In this document: positions 4,681 to 5,639 of the stretch, piece after piece
Layout of the letters: the number at the start of each line of letters is the position of its first letter
Position numbering within the stretch: position 1 is the stretch's first letter
NCBI GenBank assembly: GCA_023434015.1
Contig: JAEYTM010000242.1
Coordinates: 1 to 5,639, forward strand
Source of the DNA: Pseudomonadota bacterium
GTDB lineage: Bacteria; Pseudomonadota; Alphaproteobacteria; Caulobacterales; Caulobacteraceae
Direction: 5' to 3'
Length of the DNA: 5,639 bases
Notes under the pieces: generated by a model
The model's input: only the letters and a program-made list of their open reading frames with translations
What the model was told of the DNA's origin: nothing
The model's database searches: none
Position numbers and translations under genes: made by a program

Positions 4681-5639
4681 TTGAGCAAAGAAGCCGTCGA
4701 GGGTTCCGAGCCGTCGCCCAGGCGCGGCGCCGCCAAGGGTCCGCGCCGTCCGGCGACCGGCGAGCGCAGGCCGCTGGAGAAGGCCGGGGCCTGGACCAGG
4801 GCGCACTGGGCGACGACGCGCGCGCGGCTGGCCAAGGCCCGGTTCAGGAAGCCCAGCCGCGGCGCCCTGCAGAAAACCGGCGCCGTGCTGGCCGTCCTGG
4901 CGATCGCCATCGCCATACTGGTGGCGATCTGGGACTGGAACTGGTTCCGCGGTCCGGTCGCCCGCCTGGCCTCGGCGAAGATGAGCCGCGAGGTGACCAT
5001 CACCGGCGACCTGCGGGTGCGCCCGTGGTCCTGGCAGCCCAGCGCCGAGATCGAGGGCGTGAGGATCGCCAATCCGGCCTGGGCCGGCCGGGAGCGGATG
5101 GCGCAGATCGACCGTATCGCCGTGCGCATCCGGCTGATCCCGCTGCTGGTCGGCCGCGTCGATCTGCAACTGCTGCGCTTCGACCGACCGGATGTGCGGC
5201 TCTACGCCGACGCCCAGGGCCGCAGGAACTGGGACTTCTCCGACGGCCGCGACCGCGGGGAACCCATGCGGCTGCCGCCGATCCGCCGGTTCATCATCGA
5301 GGACGGCCAGCTGCGCTACAACGACGTGAAGCGCGACCTGACCTTCTCTGGCGAGATCAACGCCCGCGAGCAGCTCGGCGCGCAGAACCGGGGCTTCCAG
5401 CTGACCGGCAAGGGCTCGCTGAACCGCGAGCCGTTCCTGCTGGAGGTGACCGGCGGGCCGCTGCTCAACATCGAGCGCGACAAGCCTTATCCCTTCGACG
5501 CGGATATCCGCGCGGGGGACACGGTGATCACGGCCCGCGGGGCGGTGCCCAAGCCGTTCGACCTCGGCGAGATCTACATGAACGCCACCGCCCGCGGGCC
5601 GGACCTGGGCGACCTCTACGGCCTCACCGGGATCGCCCT
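4681..5639 (+). CDS. AsmA-family protein, N-terminal part (3' end outside window)
   Basis: The frame runs from TTG 4681 to the right edge with no stop (319 complete codons), so only the N-terminal portion is seen; the family is usually well over 500 residues. Residues 1-65 are a basic, polar cytoplasmic segment, longer than in E. coli AsmA. Residues 66-84 (GAVLAVLAIAIAILVAIW in core) form one membrane span, followed directly by the AsmA-type motif WNWFRGPVARLAS (87-98) and ITGDLRVRPWSWQPS (107-121). Later segments such as IRLIPLLVGRVDLQLLRFDRPDV (150-172; key LIPLLxGRV and DRPDV) and GRRNWDF (180-186) are typical of the family's periplasmic beta-rich region. Family knowledge: inner-membrane-anchored proteins with a large periplasmic part, linked to outer-membrane assembly and to lipid transport or homeostasis. 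The start is TTG with GGAG (4668-4671) 9 bases upstream; an in-frame GTG at 4666 is the alternative. It lies 71 bases after the sugar transferase gene. Confidence 0.92.
   Translation, partial: MSKEAVEGSEPSPRRGAAKGPRRPATGERRPLEKAGAWTRAHWATTRARLAKARFRKPSRGALQKTGAVLAVLAIAIAILVAIWDWNWFRGPVARLASAKMSREVTITGDLRVRPWSWQPSAEIEGVRIANPAWAGRERMAQIDRIAVRIRLIPLLVGRVDLQLLRFDRPDVRLYADAQGRRNWDFSDGRDRGEPMRLPPIRRFIIEDGQLRYNDVKRDLTFSGEINAREQLGAQNRGFQLTGKGSLNREPFLLEVTGGPLLNIERDKPYPFDADIRAGDTVITARGAVPKPFDLGEIYMNATARGPDLGDLYGLTGIA

Noticed and set aside
4557..5169. Minus-strand open frames of about 190 codons
   Set aside because: They are antisense to the AsmA-family gene, whose membrane span and WNWFRGP motif are clear on the plus strand.
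1..5639. CRISPR array, transposon ends, tRNA or defence-system genes
   Set aside because: I found no regularly spaced repeats, no transposase or integrase motifs, no cloverleaf candidates, and every gene but one belongs to a known housekeeping or envelope family.

Overview
The window looks like ordinary chromosome from a GC-rich alphaproteobacterium. The codon use, the non-ATG starts and the gene families fit Caulobacterales (Caulobacter or Phenylobacterium type), but that placement is inferred from style and not from a marker gene. There are six protein-coding genes. I see no rRNA, tRNA, CRISPR array, insertion sequence or phage gene.

Layout. Bases 1-1421 (+) hold the C-terminal part of a TonB-dependent outer-membrane receptor whose start lies left of the window. 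Facing it tail to tail, and overlapping its last 49 bases, is a bacterial (poxvirus-like) type IB DNA topoisomerase on the minus strand (2473 to 1373). A 120-base divergent intergenic region separates the topoisomerase start from a rightward gene train: rlmJ (23S rRNA m6A2030 methyltransferase, 2594-3424), a small unrecognised single-membrane-span protein with an Ala/Pro/Glu-rich tail (3489-3974), a small phosphoglycosyl transferase of the bacterial sugar transferase family (4013-4609), and the N-terminal part of an AsmA-family protein (4681 to the right edge). The AsmA reading frame stays open to the right edge, so a search restricted to stop-terminated ORFs would miss it.

How the genes relate. 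The last four genes share a strand with gaps of 64, 38 and 71 bases, so they could be transcribed together, although the gaps are wide enough for internal promoters. The sugar transferase (starting a lipid-linked glycan at the inner membrane) and the AsmA protein (an inner-membrane-anchored envelope protein; the family is linked to outer-membrane lipid homeostasis) form a plausible cell-envelope pair. RlmJ and the topoisomerase are housekeeping nucleic-acid enzymes with no evident functional link to them.

What stands out is mostly in the gaps. A 16-codon leader ORF with a good ribosome-binding site ends in a GTGA overlap with the topoisomerase start. A perfect 12-bp inverted repeat lies just past the receptor stop, inside the topoisomerase coding region. 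A near-perfect 12-bp inverted repeat follows rlmJ. Several short hairpins fall on ribosome-binding sites or start codons, most clearly two hairpins flanking the sugar-transferase start. I found no convincing previously undescribed system; these are candidate regulatory structures only, and GC-rich DNA produces hairpins by chance.
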